Positions 16,525 through 25,845 of a stretch of DNA of 64,000 nt are shown here, one piece after another. The stretch is from Chryseobacterium sp. (GTDB lineage: Bacteria; Bacteroidota; Bacteroidia; Flavobacteriales; Weeksellaceae). The position numbers were made by a program, and so were the translations under genes. The notes under the pieces were generated by a model. The model saw only the letters and a list, made by a program, of their open reading frames with translations, made no database searches and had not been told where the DNA came from. The DNA lies in the NCBI GenBank assembly GCA_031286615.1, contig JAITUA010000020.1, forward strand, positions 620,001 to 684,000, in the 5' to 3' direction. Numbering within the stretch: position 1 is the stretch's first letter; each line of letters starts with the position of its first letter.

Positions 16525-18171
16525 ATGCTTAGGAACATTTCAATTGCGGCAGCTACTTTTTTGTCCGTAGTTACAATCAATGCACAGAAGAACAAAAATA
16601 CCCAACTGGAAAGACCCAAATTAGTGGTAGGTCTGGTAGTAGACCAGATGCGTTGGGACTATTTATACCGTTTTTATGGTAAATATGGAAATGACGGTTT
16701 CAAAAGACTTTTGAATACAGGATATTCTTTAAATAATGTACACATTCCTTATGTTCCTACCATTACAGCTTTGGGACATACGTGTATCTACACAGGTTCC
16801 GTACCGGCTATTCACGGAATTGCAGGAAATGACTGGACGGATAAAGAAACAGGAAAAGGAGTTTACTGTACTGCGGATGAGAGCGTTCAGCCCGTGGGAA
16901 CAACCAATGTGAAAATCGGAAGCCATTCTCCAAAAAATCTTTGGTCTACTACGGTGACTGACGAATTGAGATTAGCAACCAACTTCCAGGGAAAAGTAGT
17001 CGGAGTTTCTTTGAAAGACCGTGCTTCTATTCTTCCTGCAGGACACACTCCAAACGGAGCTTTCTGGTTTGATGACAGCACAGGAAACTTCATTACCAGT
17101 ACCTGGTATATGAATGATCTTCCTCAATGGGTAAAATCATTCAATTCTCAGAATATTCCTGAAAAATTAGTAGCAAACGGCTGGAATACTTTACTTCCAA
17201 TCAATCAATATACGGAAAGTGCACCGGACAATTCTTCTTGGGAAGGACTGCTGGGAAGCGCAAAAACACCTACTTTCCCTTACAGCAACTTAGCAAAGGA
17301 TTATCAGGCTAAAAAAGATAATATCCGTTATACACCTTTCGGAAATACGTTGACATTGAAGTTGGCAGAAGCTTCTGTAGAAGGTGAAAAACTGGGTGGA
17401 GATAATATCACAGATTTCTTAGCGATCAACCTTGCATCTACAGATTATGCAGGTCATAAATTCGGACCGAATTCTATTGAGGTAGAAGATGTTTATATCA
17501 GATTAGATCAGGATTTAGCAGAATTCTTCAATTACCTGGATGCTAAAGTAGGAAAAGGTGAGTATACGGTTTTCCTTTCTGCAGACCACGGTGGAGCGCA
17601 TTCTGTAGGATTCCTTAAAGAACATAAAATCCCTACAGGTTTCTTTGGTGAAGATGCAGAAAAGAATCTGAACCAAAAACTGAAAGATAAATTCGGAGCT
17701 GATAAACTGATTAACGCGATTGATAACTATCAGATTTATTTTGACAGAAAAGTGTTGGCTGACAGTAAGCTTGAATTGGATGATGTAAGAAACTTCGCAG
17801 TAAAAGAACTGGAGAAAGATCCTACGGTTTTATATGCGGTTTCTGTAGATAAAGTTCAGGAGGCAAGTATTCCGGAACCCATCAAACAAAGAATTATCAA
17901 CGGAATCAACAGACAGAGAAGTGGAGATATCCAGCTAATTTCTCATGATTCTATGCTTCCTCCATATTCAAAAACAGGAACTACCCACAGTGTTTGGAAT
18001 TCTTATGATTCACATATTCCATTGATCTTTATGGGGTGGGGAGTTAAGCAGGGAGAAAGCAACAAGGCTTACCACATGACAGATATTGCACCTACGGTAT
18101 CTTCTCTATTGAAAATTCAGTTTCCAAGTGGAAATGTAGGAAACCCAATTACGGAAGTTATGGGTAAATAA
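16525..18171 (+). CDS. pafA: PafA-type alkaline phosphatase
   Basis: Exported phosphomonoesterase of the PafA family known from Elizabethkingia and other Bacteroidota. The 548-residue protein has a signal peptide (cleavage INA-Q at 20). All active-site residues of the characterised enzyme appear with a constant offset of two: metal ligand D40, nucleophile T81, N102, K164 and R166 (SLKDR), D307 and H311 (STDYAGH), D354 and H355 (SADHGG), and a C-terminal His in TGTTHSVW. It is therefore expected to be active on phosphate monoesters. It stands alone between a -7 box and a strong terminator; no Pho box could be identified. Confidence 0.94.
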   Translation: MLRNISIAAATFLSVVTINAQKNKNTQLERPKLVVGLVVDQMRWDYLYRFYGKYGNDGFKRLLNTGYSLNNVHIPYVPTITALGHTCIYTGSVPAIHGIAGNDWTDKETGKGVYCTADESVQPVGTTNVKIGSHSPKNLWSTTVTDELRLATNFQGKVVGVSLKDRASILPAGHTPNGAFWFDDSTGNFITSTWYMNDLPQWVKSFNSQNIPEKLVANGWNTLLPINQYTESAPDNSSWEGLLGSAKTPTFPYSNLAKDYQAKKDNIRYTPFGNTLTLKLAEASVEGEKLGGDNITDFLAINLASTDYAGHKFGPNSIEVEDVYIRLDQDLAEFFNYLDAKVGKGEYTVFLSADHGGAHSVGFLKEHKIPTGFFGEDAEKNLNQKLKDKFGADKLINAIDNYQIYFDRKVLADSKLELDDVRNFAVKELEKDPTVLYAVSVDKVQEASIPEPIKQRIINGINRQRSGDIQLISHDSMLPPYSKTGTTHSVWNSYDSHIPLIFMGWGVKQGESNKAYHMTDIAPTVSSLLKIQFPSGNVGNPITEVMGK

Positions 18172-18198
18172 TTGTAGACGATTATTCTATGATACAGG

Positions 18199-18227
18199 GC
18201 TGCTTTCAAAAGAAAGCAGCTTTTTTT
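18199..18227 (+). terminator. Terminator of pafA
   Basis: GCTGCTTTC (18199-18207) pairs perfectly with GAAAGCAGC (18212-18220), loop AAAA, followed by seven T. Confidence 0.92.
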
Positions 18228-18313
18228 GTGAGCTATTGCTTCAAATTTTCAATCTGCTACTCTCTGGTCTCACTTTTTGGCAAATACATATAAAAAACTA
18301 TCTTTGCAAAAAT

Positions 18314-18460
18314 TTTGGTTTCCAGTATTTTGGAATGAAAAGGGAATCGGGTGTAACTCCCGGACTGTCCCCGCAACTGTAAATCGCAATAAAAGTTTCT
18401 GCAAGCAGCCACTGTCTAAAACGGGAAGGTGCAGAATGCGAAAGTCAGGAGACCTGCCGG
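18314..18460 (+). ncRNA. Cobalamin riboswitch
   Basis: Adenosyl/aquo-cobalamin-sensing leader of the TonB receptor gene that follows. Characteristic conserved blocks occur in order: AAAGGGAATC near 18339, GGTGTAACTCCCGGACTGTC and CCCCGCAACTGTAA across 18360-18384, GCCACTGTCT near 18409, ACGGGAAGG at 18421, and the B12 box AAGTCAGGAGACCTGCC at 18442-18458. No terminator hairpin with T-run separates it from the gene, but an unusually strong ribosome-binding sequence (CGGAGGAAAAG, 18488-18498) sits before the ATG at 18508, so control is probably at translation initiation. Ligand subtype cannot be told. Confidence 0.95.
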
Positions 18461-18507
18461 AATTATAATAAAAAAACATATTGCTTTCGGAGGAAAAGTA
18501 AAAAAGT

Positions 18508-20334
18508 ATGGATATAAAAAGATCTTTAGTACTGCTTTTTTCATCTTATGGCTGTTTTCTTTTTGGACAAGAGAAAACCATCGACACTATTTATGTCTTC
18601 GACAACCAGATGAATAGGGTGAAACTTTTTCATCCCGTAAAAATAATTTCGGCAGAAGAGGCCGAGAAAAACTCCAGTAATCTTTCAGAACTTCTGAGAT
18701 TTCAATCACAGGTATTTATCAAAGAAAATGGCCGCGGAGCTGTTTCTTCACCTTCTTTCAGGGGAACTACCGCGCAGCAGACCGCCTTTGTATGGAATGG
18801 GATTAATATCAATTCCAATTTCTTAGGGCAGGGAGATATCAATAATATTGCTTTGTTCGGATATGACCAGATCGGTATAAAAGCCGGCGGAGGAAGTGTA
18901 GTTTATGGAAGTGGTGCTATCGGGGGAAGTATTCACCTTAATAATACCCTGGATTTTAATAAAGGCTTCCATGGTTCTTTATTTTCAGAAATAGCATCTT
19001 TTAATACCTATAATAATTTTGTAAAAGGTTCTTACAGCAATGATAAGTTCAGTTTTAAAGCTTCGGGAAATTATTCTGTAAGCGAAAATAATTATGAGGT
19101 AAGTGATCTGAATTACATCAACAGAAACGGGAATTATTACAATACAACCTTCAATGTAGGAGCATCCTATAAAATTACAGACGATCATAAAATTTCGTGG
19201 CAGAGCCAGTTCTTTGATTCTTCACAACATTATCCCGTGTATGAAGAAACGGGAACAAAAACAAAATATAAAACTCAAAGTGTAAGAAGCCTTCTTTCCT
19301 GGGACTGGAATAAAACAAAGTTTAATAACTCCCTTAGAGCAGCTTATACAGAAGAGAATTTTCAGTATTTTGGTTCTTTAAACCAGCCTAAATCCAGTGG
19401 CGGAACAGGGAAAAATTACATTTTTAAAAATGATTTTAATTACTTCCTGAATTCTAAGTGGAATTTTAATATTATCGGAGAATTTCAGATCAATAAAGGA
19501 GAAGGATACGAGAGCGGAATATCCAACGTGAGTAGAAATGTTGGTTCTGTTTCCGGATTGTTGAGATATTTTGTAACAAAAAATCTGCGTTTTGAAGGTG
19601 GATTCAAGAAAGACTTTGTGGAAGATGTGAAGTCACCATTGATGTATTCATTCTCTGGAAAATGGAGTGCTGCAAAATGGTATGATGTAAGCGTTAACGT
19701 GTCAAAAAACTTCAGATATCCGTCATTTAATGATATTTATTATGAACCGGGAGGAAATAAAGATCTGAGACCGGAAACCTCTACCCAGGTAGATATGACC
19801 AATGAGTTCAAAGTAGGGGATTTCAGACTTACTTTGTCTCCGTACTATATGAATATTACAGATCTTATTGCATGGCTTCCAACGGCTAAAGGATACTGGC
19901 AGGCATTTAATGTCAATAAAGTTGAATCTTACGGATTAGAATCTCAGCTGTCTTTTAGCAAACAATTGGGAAATCATAAATTCAGAGCGAATGCAGGATA
20001 TTATTACGCAAGATCTATTGATAAAGAAACGCAGCTGCAGAGACCTTATGTGCCTATGCATAGAGGGAGTGCCAATATAGACTATGAATATAGTTTCTTT
20101 AAGTTTTTTGCCCAGGGACTACTGAATGGTGTTACCTATACCACAAGTGATGAAAAGAGATCAGAAGCCATAGATCCTTATTTTCTTTTGAATATGGGTG
20201 TTTCAGCAACTTTAGCGAAAAAGTACACCTTAGGATTTAAAGTGAATAATCTAACAAATACCTACTATAAAACGGTTTCTTTTTATCCTTTACCGAAAAG
20301 AAATTATAGTGTATACGCAGCAATAAATTTTTAA
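18508..20334 (+). CDS. btuB: TonB-dependent vitamin B12 receptor, BtuB-like
   Basis: Outer-membrane active transporter for cobalamin. The 608 residues show a signal peptide (cleavage LFG-Q about 22), a putative TonB box near DTIYVFDN, a plug domain (about 45-150, including PSFRGTTAQQTAFVWNGI and VVYGSGAIGGSIHL), and a beta-barrel ending YSVYAAINF with terminal Phe. Assignment to B12 rests on the riboswitch directly upstream; the size matches BtuB-type receptors rather than SusC. The next gene, 20 bases downstream, encodes a surface lipoprotein likely acting with it. High confidence on family, good confidence on substrate. Confidence 0.9.
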   Translation: MDIKRSLVLLFSSYGCFLFGQEKTIDTIYVFDNQMNRVKLFHPVKIISAEEAEKNSSNLSELLRFQSQVFIKENGRGAVSSPSFRGTTAQQTAFVWNGININSNFLGQGDINNIALFGYDQIGIKAGGGSVVYGSGAIGGSIHLNNTLDFNKGFHGSLFSEIASFNTYNNFVKGSYSNDKFSFKASGNYSVSENNYEVSDLNYINRNGNYYNTTFNVGASYKITDDHKISWQSQFFDSSQHYPVYEETGTKTKYKTQSVRSLLSWDWNKTKFNNSLRAAYTEENFQYFGSLNQPKSSGGTGKNYIFKNDFNYFLNSKWNFNIIGEFQINKGEGYESGISNVSRNVGSVSGLLRYFVTKNLRFEGGFKKDFVEDVKSPLMYSFSGKWSAAKWYDVSVNVSKNFRYPSFNDIYYEPGGNKDLRPETSTQVDMTNEFKVGDFRLTLSPYYMNITDLIAWLPTAKGYWQAFNVNKVESYGLESQLSFSKQLGNHKFRANAGYYYARSIDKETQLQRPYVPMHRGSANIDYEYSFFKFFAQGLLNGVTYTTSDEKRSEAIDPYFLLNMGVSATLAKKYTLGFKVNNLTNTYYKTVSFYPLPKRNYSVYAAINF

Positions 20335-20354
20335 AAATTAAAATTGAATAAATT

Positions 20355-21410
20355 ATGAAAATAACTAAACTTTTAACTGTACTATTTGCAGTAGTGTTAT
20401 TATTTAACATGTCTTCATGTACAAGCGATTCTACTGAGATTGAAATTTCTCCCATCACTTACCAAAACGGATATTTTATCTCTAATGAAGGTAACTTCAA
20501 CAGCCAGGGAGCTAAAGTAACATTCCTGACAAGAGATTTGAGTATGAAACAGGATGATGTATATGGTTATAATAACAGTAAAGAAATTCTGGGTGACGTT
20601 CTTCAGACGATTGGTCTTAACGAAAATAAGGCTTATCTTGTGATAAATAACTCGAACAAAATTGTTGTAGTAGACCGTTATACATTTAAAAAACTAGCAG
20701 TAATTACAGATCAGATTGATAATCCAAGAGGAATTACTTTTGCTAATGGCTTTATCTATGTTGCCAACACCAATTTCAGTGCACATACTCAAAGTGTAAC
20801 AAAATATAAAGCTTCTGACTACTCATTTGTAAGCAAAATCAATATGACTGACGTTTCTGATAAAACAGTAGAAGCAGGAGGAAATGTTTTTGTACAGAAC
20901 GCTTCATCAGGATTTGGAAATAAGATTACTTATATCAATACTTCCAATGATGCTAAAACTGAAATTACCGTTCCGAATGGTCAGATTGGGAATACTGTGT
21001 CTTACAAGTCCAATGTTTACACAATTTCTTCTACAGCTACAGATTCTTATATCTACAAGATTACGAGCACAGGAGCTATGACACCGGTCATTACTTTAAC
21101 AGGAATTCCTAATGCTACAAATCTTCAGATTGATAACGACAAATTCTACTTCAGTTCTGCTAACAAAGTCTATACAACAAGTTTAGCTACGCCAACAATT
21201 CCTGCAAGCCCGTTATTAACAGCTGCAGATGGTGGTCCTTATTTTACGCTTTATGGATTTAATGTTATTGACGGAAGAATCTTTGCGTCAGATGTTAAGG
21301 AATTTACAGCAGAAAGCGAAATGGTAATATATTCAGCAACTACGGGAAGCAAACTTAGTTCTTTTAAAACAGGAGGTCTTGGTGCTAGCGGAACTTTCCT
21401 GAATCCATAA
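20355..21410 (+). CDS. Surface lipoprotein, DUF5074/YncE-like propeller, BtuG candidate
   Basis: A 351-residue lipoprotein with lipobox MSSC (Cys22) followed by the acid-containing TSDSTE. The body consists of repeated four-strand units such as NNSNKIVVVDRYTFKKLAVI, GFIYVANTNF, NKITYINTSNDAKTEI and DSYIYKITSTGAMTPVI, the pattern of a YncE-like beta-propeller as annotated DUF5074, and it ends GGLGASGTFLNP. In Bacteroides, the propeller lipoprotein BtuG sits on BtuB and captures cobalamin with very high affinity. Co-location with riboswitch and btuB makes this the probable equivalent. Function is inference from fold and context. Confidence 0.8.
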   Translation: MKITKLLTVLFAVVLLFNMSSCTSDSTEIEISPITYQNGYFISNEGNFNSQGAKVTFLTRDLSMKQDDVYGYNNSKEILGDVLQTIGLNENKAYLVINNSNKIVVVDRYTFKKLAVITDQIDNPRGITFANGFIYVANTNFSAHTQSVTKYKASDYSFVSKINMTDVSDKTVEAGGNVFVQNASSGFGNKITYINTSNDAKTEITVPNGQIGNTVSYKSNVYTISSTATDSYIYKITSTGAMTPVITLTGIPNATNLQIDNDKFYFSSANKVYTTSLATPTIPASPLLTAADGGPYFTLYGFNVIDGRIFASDVKEFTAESEMVIYSATTGSKLSSFKTGGLGASGTFLNP

Positions 21411-21463
21411 TACCTTACAGTATAAAAAATAATTTTTTATTTTTTCATCATTTGTGTTTTTTT

Positions 21464-21500
21464 CCGGCCGGTTTCGAAAGAAACCGGCCGGCTTTGTTTT
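21464..21500 (+). terminator. Terminator of the cobalamin operon
   Basis: Twelve-base-pair perfect stem CCGGCCGGTTTC/GAAACCGGCCGG (21464-21475 with 21480-21491), GAAA loop, followed by a T-rich tract (CTTTGTTTT). Confidence 0.92.
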
Positions 21501-21513
21501 CCTAGTGAACATA

Positions 21514-21550
21514 AAAAGCCCGGCAGGATGGAACATCCCGCCGGGCTTTT
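21514..21550 (-). terminator. Terminator of the cca gene, symmetric
   Basis: AAAAGCCCGGC (21514-21524) pairs with GCCGGGCTTTT (21540-21550). On the minus strand the stem is followed by TTTTT and lies 20 bases past the stop of the gene at 21570. The A/T flanks allow action on both strands. Confidence 0.88.
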
Positions 21551-21569
21551 TATTATTTATCGATTGATT

Positions 21570-22988
21570 TTATAGTGTCAATCCCAGTTTTTCCGCTTCA
21601 ATAATCACAAATTTTGTGGCTTCTTCTTTTTCATTGGGAATTTCTCCTTCAAGAATAGCTTCTTTAACTTTCTCTTTCAAGATACCAATTTCGCGGCCTG
21701 GCTTAAGATTAAACATTTCCATGATCTCTTCGCCGGTAATAGGCGGCTGGAAGTTTCTTACCTGATCCTTTTCCTCCACTTCTTTGATCTTCACCGCTAC
21801 GTATTCAAAGTTTCTTTTGAATTTTTCCTGTTTCTTAGAGTTCTTAGTCGTAATATCGGCCTTGCAAAGCGTGAAAAGATCTTCCAGATTTTCTCCGGCA
21901 TCAAATAAAAGTCTTCTCAATGCAGAATCCGAAGCATCATCAGTAATCAAAGCAATAGGTCGGGAGGAAAGCTTTACCATCTTTTGAACATATTTCATGT
22001 CACTTCCCAATGGTAACTTCAATCGCTGGAAAAGTGTCTTGGTCATTTTTGAGCCTAAAAACTCATGCCCGTGGAAGGTCCATCCTGTTCCTTCTACAAA
22101 TTTTTTCGTAGGAGCTTTACCAATATCATGAAGCAAAGCAGACCAGCGAAGCCAAAGATTATCGGTATTCACAGAAATATTATCTACAACTTCAAGCGTA
22201 TGGTAAAAATTATCTTTGTGTGTTTGTCCTTCAACTTCTTCCACTCCTTTCAGTTCGATCAATTCAGGAATGATCAGTTTCATAAGGCCGGTTTGCTCCA
22301 TCAGTCTCAGTCCGATAGATGGTTTTTCAGAAAGCATGATTTTGTTGAATTCTACCATGATTCTTTCCATCGAAACAATCTTGATCCTTTCTGCTTCCTG
22401 CTGGATAGCCTGTAGTGAGTTCTCCTCAATTTTAAAATTTAAAGTTGAAGCAAAACGCACGGCTCTCATCATTCTCAACGGATCATCAGAATAGGTCTGA
22501 GCAGGTTCTAAAGGAGTCCTTAAAATACCTTTTTCAAGATCATCAACCCCATTGAAGGGATCAATCAGTTCTCCAAAATTATCTTTATTTAAAGAAATAG
22601 CCATCGCATTGATGGTGAAATCTCTTCTTTTCTGGTCATCTTCCAGGCTTCCGCCTTCTACTTCTGGTTTTCTGCTGTTTTCAGTGTAGCTTTCCTTTCT
22701 TGCTCCCACAAATTCAAGATCAAGTTCTTTATACTTGATCATTGCCGTTCCATACGTTTTGAATATAGAAACTTTTAATTTAGGATCTATATCCTGAGCT
22801 ACACTCTGGGCAAGCTCAATACCACTTTGCTCGGTCACAAAGTCTATATCTGTGGAAGCTTTTCTTTTCATCAAAAGGTCACGAACATAACCGCCCACAA
22901 TATATACAGACTGGTTATTCCTTTCTGCTGCTTCAGAAATTATTTTAAAAAGTTTTAAATTCTTATTTTGATTAAGATTAATTATCAT
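21570..22988 (-). CDS. cca: tRNA nucleotidyltransferase / poly(A)-polymerase-family protein with HD domain
   Basis: Adds CCA to tRNA 3' ends. The 472-residue protein has the class II nucleotidyltransferase head VYIVGGYVRDLLMKRKASTDIDFV (metal-binding Asp pair in DID), FTINAMAIS and DPLRMMRAVRFA, and a C-terminal HD phosphohydrolase domain with HTLEVVDNI and LLHDIGKAPT. The HD domain is typical of bacterial CCA enzymes of this type. Start chosen at 22988 (MIINLNQN); an ATG at 23006 would add six residues. Monocistronic, convergent with the cobalamin operon. Confidence 0.92.
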   Translation of the reverse strand: MIINLNQNKNLKLFKIISEAAERNNQSVYIVGGYVRDLLMKRKASTDIDFVTEQSGIELAQSVAQDIDPKLKVSIFKTYGTAMIKYKELDLEFVGARKESYTENSRKPEVEGGSLEDDQKRRDFTINAMAISLNKDNFGELIDPFNGVDDLEKGILRTPLEPAQTYSDDPLRMMRAVRFASTLNFKIEENSLQAIQQEAERIKIVSMERIMVEFNKIMLSEKPSIGLRLMEQTGLMKLIIPELIELKGVEEVEGQTHKDNFYHTLEVVDNISVNTDNLWLRWSALLHDIGKAPTKKFVEGTGWTFHGHEFLGSKMTKTLFQRLKLPLGSDMKYVQKMVKLSSRPIALITDDASDSALRRLLFDAGENLEDLFTLCKADITTKNSKKQEKFKRNFEYVAVKIKEVEEKDQVRNFQPPITGEEIMEMFNLKPGREIGILKEKVKEAILEGEIPNEKEEATKFVIIEAEKLGLTL

Positions 22989-23025
22989 CGTTAATAATAG
23001 TGTCAATTTCTACCAATGTTACTCA

Positions 23026-23370
23026 TTAATCATAATGAGCATACATTCTACTAATTTTTCCGTCTTCATTAAAAAACATGACTTCAACAGCATGTTTATC
23101 CATGATCGACTTATAAAATAATGCTGCGGAATCTACTCCTGCCGTGGAATGAATAAGATCAAAATGAAGATCCGGAAACTTATCCAAGGCCTTCCTCCAA
23201 TATTCACGGACGGCTTCTTTTCCTTTTAAAGAACTTTCTTTACCACCTGTAGCCATAGCGATCATGGGAGTTGTAATCTCAATATCATCCGAATAATGGG
23301 TGAGAATAGCCTCTAAATCATGAGAATTCCATGCATTAATCCACATTTGAGCAAATTCCTGATGATCCAT
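23026..23370 (-). CDS. SnoaL-like / NTF2-fold protein
   Basis: A 114-residue protein of the NTF2-like superfamily: opening helix FAQMWINAWNSHDLEAILTHY, EITTPM, GKEAVREYWRKALDKFPDLHFD, and closing strands MFFNEDGKISRMYAHYD. These are the hallmarks of SnoaL-like domains, which can be isomerases, hydrolases or plain binding proteins. No pathway context. It lies 38 bases upstream of the cca start in the same direction. Confidence 0.82.
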   Translation of the reverse strand: MDHQEFAQMWINAWNSHDLEAILTHYSDDIEITTPMIAMATGGKESSLKGKEAVREYWRKALDKFPDLHFDLIHSTAGVDSAALFYKSIMDKHAVEVMFFNEDGKISRMYAHYD

Positions 23371-23478
23371 AGCAAATAATTTATGAGTTGAGTTTGCAAA
23401 GATAGAATTAAAAAAAAGAAATCCTGCCGATATGAACTGACAAGACTCTAAAAAAATAAACAGAAAGCTTAAGAATTT

Positions 23479-24027
23479 CTATTCCCTAAGAACCTTTATT
23501 CTGTTGTCATTCCATATTTTGATTACTGAAGAACCTGAATATTTTGAAACTTTTTCTCTGTCTTCTTCCACTGCATAATCTACAAGACTGATCATTTCCT
23601 CAGAAATATCAGAGAACTTCAATGGACTTTTCTCACCACTGAAATTAGCAGAAGTAGATACCAAAGGTTTGTTCAGTTTTGTAATCAGTTTTTTGCAGAA
23701 ATCATTTTTTACGAGACGTATTCCGATGCTTCCGTCATCCGCAAGAAGTTCTTTGGGTAAGCCCCTTGGATTTTCATAAACAATAGTTACCGGTTTTTCA
23801 CTAAGATCAATAATTTCCCATGCCATCTCCGGAACATCCACCAGGTCCTGAAGTCTTTTTTCAGACTCTACAAGGATAATCATGGATTTATTTTTTTCGC
23901 GCTTCTTAATGTCAAAAATTTTATTGACAGCTTCTATATTGGTAGCATCACAACCAATTCCCCAAATGGTATCTGTAGGGTAAAGAATTGTTCCTCCGGA
24001 TTTTAATATTTCAATAATATGTTCCAT
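23479..24027 (-). CDS. tsaC: L-threonylcarbamoyladenylate synthase (Sua5/YciO/YrdC)
   Basis: Makes threonylcarbamoyl-AMP from threonine, bicarbonate and ATP for the t6A modification of ANN-decoding tRNAs. The 182 residues contain the YrdC signature: GGTILYPTDTIWGIGCDA, IFDIKKREKNKSM, GSIGIRLVKNDFC and LVSTSANFSGEKSP. Only the YrdC domain is present, without the extra Sua5 domain, so TsaC naming fits. Family members YciO and TsaC are hard to separate by eye. Confidence 0.88.
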   Translation of the reverse strand: MEHIIEILKSGGTILYPTDTIWGIGCDATNIEAVNKIFDIKKREKNKSMIILVESEKRLQDLVDVPEMAWEIIDLSEKPVTIVYENPRGLPKELLADDGSIGIRLVKNDFCKKLITKLNKPLVSTSANFSGEKSPLKFSDISEEMISLVDYAVEEDREKVSKYSGSSVIKIWNDNRIKVLRE

Positions 24028-24138
24028 AATTGTATATGTTCAAAGAGTGGATAAAGGTAGAAAATCTGTGAATTTTAGGCAAAAAAATAGGATGGAAATG
24101 TAGTTTATTGATTTGATTATAACCATAAGAGATAAAGA

Positions 24139-24735
24139 TTATAATCCGTGAAAAAACGAATTGAAATAAGTGGTTCGCTTAATTGGTTCGATATATTCCG
24201 GATGTAGTATTTTTTTGAAATCCTTTTTGGTAAGATGTTGTGAAAGTAAAACGGGAAAATTTGATCGTGATCCTTCTTTAATAAGCGTATAAAGTATGAC
24301 ATTATCTTTAAAGAAAACAATTGTAGTTTGCTCATAATGTTTTCCCAAGCTATAGAAATCGGCGGTCTCATTGAGTAAAATTAAATTACCAGATACTTTG
24401 GTGATTCTGTAATTGTTTTTTCTTCCGTATTCAATAATTCTTTTTTTTGCTTCTTGTTTATGAATACCAAATGTAATTTCTTTTAAATGCTTTTCTGTGA
24501 ATTTACAGTATAGAACATATATACTAAATATGAGTGAACATATAAGGATAAAATATTCTAAACTACTATTGAGGGAAGGTTTTATTTCTCTAAGGCAAAG
24601 TATCGAAGCGCCTGTCAATACTAAGAAACCAAAGTATATCGAAATAGTATCAAATTTATCATATGAGCTTTCTTCAAAAACTAATTTTTTAGATTGAATA
24701 CTTTCAGTGATTCTTAAATTTTTTAGAGATCTCAT
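24139..24735 (-). CDS. Membrane protein, unknown, two helices
   Basis: Unrecognised 198-residue protein. Two neighbouring hydrophobic helices (about residues 34-50 and 62-80) are followed by a cytoplasmic domain of about 115 residues (KKRIIEYGRKNNYRITKVSGNLILLNE, then TIVFFKDNVILYTLI), a beta-rich arrangement seen in many Bacteroidota orphans. It begins 7 bases after the preceding membrane gene and is the third gene of a DinB-membrane-membrane unit. No function can be suggested. Confidence 0.7.
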   Translation of the reverse strand: MRSLKNLRITESIQSKKLVFEESSYDKFDTISIYFGFLVLTGASILCLREIKPSLNSSLEYFILICSLIFSIYVLYCKFTEKHLKEITFGIHKQEAKKRIIEYGRKNNYRITKVSGNLILLNETADFYSLGKHYEQTTIVFFKDNVILYTLIKEGSRSNFPVLLSQHLTKKDFKKILHPEYIEPIKRTTYFNSFFHGL

Positions 24736-24742
24736 TGGATAT

Positions 24743-25189
24743 TTAAGATAATGTTTGACTGCTAGGAAATTTAGTTTTTATGGATAAATAAAATGAGCCA
24801 ACTACTAAAAAAATAATAGAAACTACCCATAAAAAATAGCCTGTTTCTAAACTGTATATTTTTCCCATTCTTCCATTTTCAGAAACTAAGACTTCCTTCC
24901 AGAAAAAAAATGACATAGCTGGTACCAAGGCTATTAGACCCAATATAAGTGAGAGAGAAAAATACTTTTTATAACAACAGATAACTGAAATAAAAAACCA
25001 AATATTGGCAGTCCATACCAAAAACTCAAATATTCCACCACCCAAAAAACTAATGGGACCTATAAGGAATGCTTCAAATGCTTTATAATTTTTAATCTCT
25101 CCCATGTCTTCAACTTTAAAAGCTGCAAAACTAAGAGAGAGCGTAAACATTAACAGGCTGATGAGCACAATTCGTTTTCTTACATCCAT
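24743..25189 (-). CDS. Small polytopic membrane protein, unknown
   Basis: 148 residues with four predicted transmembrane helices (about 8-24, 44-74, 78-98, 116-136) and little polar sequence. No known motif. Its start lies inside the end of the DinB gene (overlap of 10 bases), which implies translational coupling, and the next gene follows after 7 bases. Confidence 0.72.
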   Translation of the reverse strand: MDVRKRIVLISLLMFTLSLSFAAFKVEDMGEIKNYKAFEAFLIGPISFLGGGIFEFLVWTANIWFFISVICCYKKYFSLSLILGLIALVPAMSFFFWKEVLVSENGRMGKIYSLETGYFLWVVSIIFLVVGSFYLSIKTKFPSSQTLS

Positions 25190-25692
25190 CCCAACTTCGA
25201 TAAATATCTTTCTTCAATAATATTCAGGTGATGGTAATTGTGTCCTACAATCAGTTTTCCGATGGTTTCTACAGTAATTTCATGGCCATTGGCTGTACCT
25301 GTATTTTGTAAAGCAGAGGGTTGAAGGGTTTCTAATAGAATCTGTGAAGATTTTCTCACCAGTTTATATTCTTCCAAAAGAGATTCAAGTGTTCTTTCAC
25401 TGGCGAAAGACTGATCGGCATATTCATTTTCATCGAATCCTGGAAGATTGTTTTTCTCTCCTCTTGCGAAAGCTAATATTCTATATTGGAAAACTCTTTC
25501 GGTATCTGATAAATGGAGTAGAAGCCCTTTTAAAGTCCATTTTCCTTCGGCATAGGCAAAATTAGACTGTTCTTCGGTAAGATTAGAATAGATTCCTATG
25601 GTTTTATCAGCTGACATCTGCAGTTCGCTGATCCAGTTTCCTGATGGAATCTGATCTAAATATCTTTGAATGTATTTTTGAAAATCGGTCAT
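25180..25692 (-). CDS. DinB-family putative metalloenzyme
   Basis: 170-residue four-helix protein of the DinB/YfiT superfamily. The three expected metal-binding histidines are visible: LLLHLSDTERVFQYR, and the pair in VGHNYHHLNIIEERYL. Members include thiol-dependent transferases such as bacillithiol S-transferase, but most Bacteroidota copies are uncharacterised. It leads a unit with two small membrane proteins, the first of which overlaps its stop codon. Confidence 0.85.
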   Translation of the reverse strand: MTDFQKYIQRYLDQIPSGNWISELQMSADKTIGIYSNLTEEQSNFAYAEGKWTLKGLLLHLSDTERVFQYRILAFARGEKNNLPGFDENEYADQSFASERTLESLLEEYKLVRKSSQILLETLQPSALQNTGTANGHEITVETIGKLIVGHNYHHLNIIEERYLSKLGWM

Positions 25693-25845
25693 ATTGTTTT
25701 TTTGTTTTTATAAATTGATTTTGAGGTGCTGGGTACGAGTTCCGAGATTGGTGATTCGAGTTATTGATATAAAGGACAGAAATATTTTTGAATATTTTAT
25801 AAATTATCCATTTTACAAAATTACTCATTACCTATTGCTTATTAC

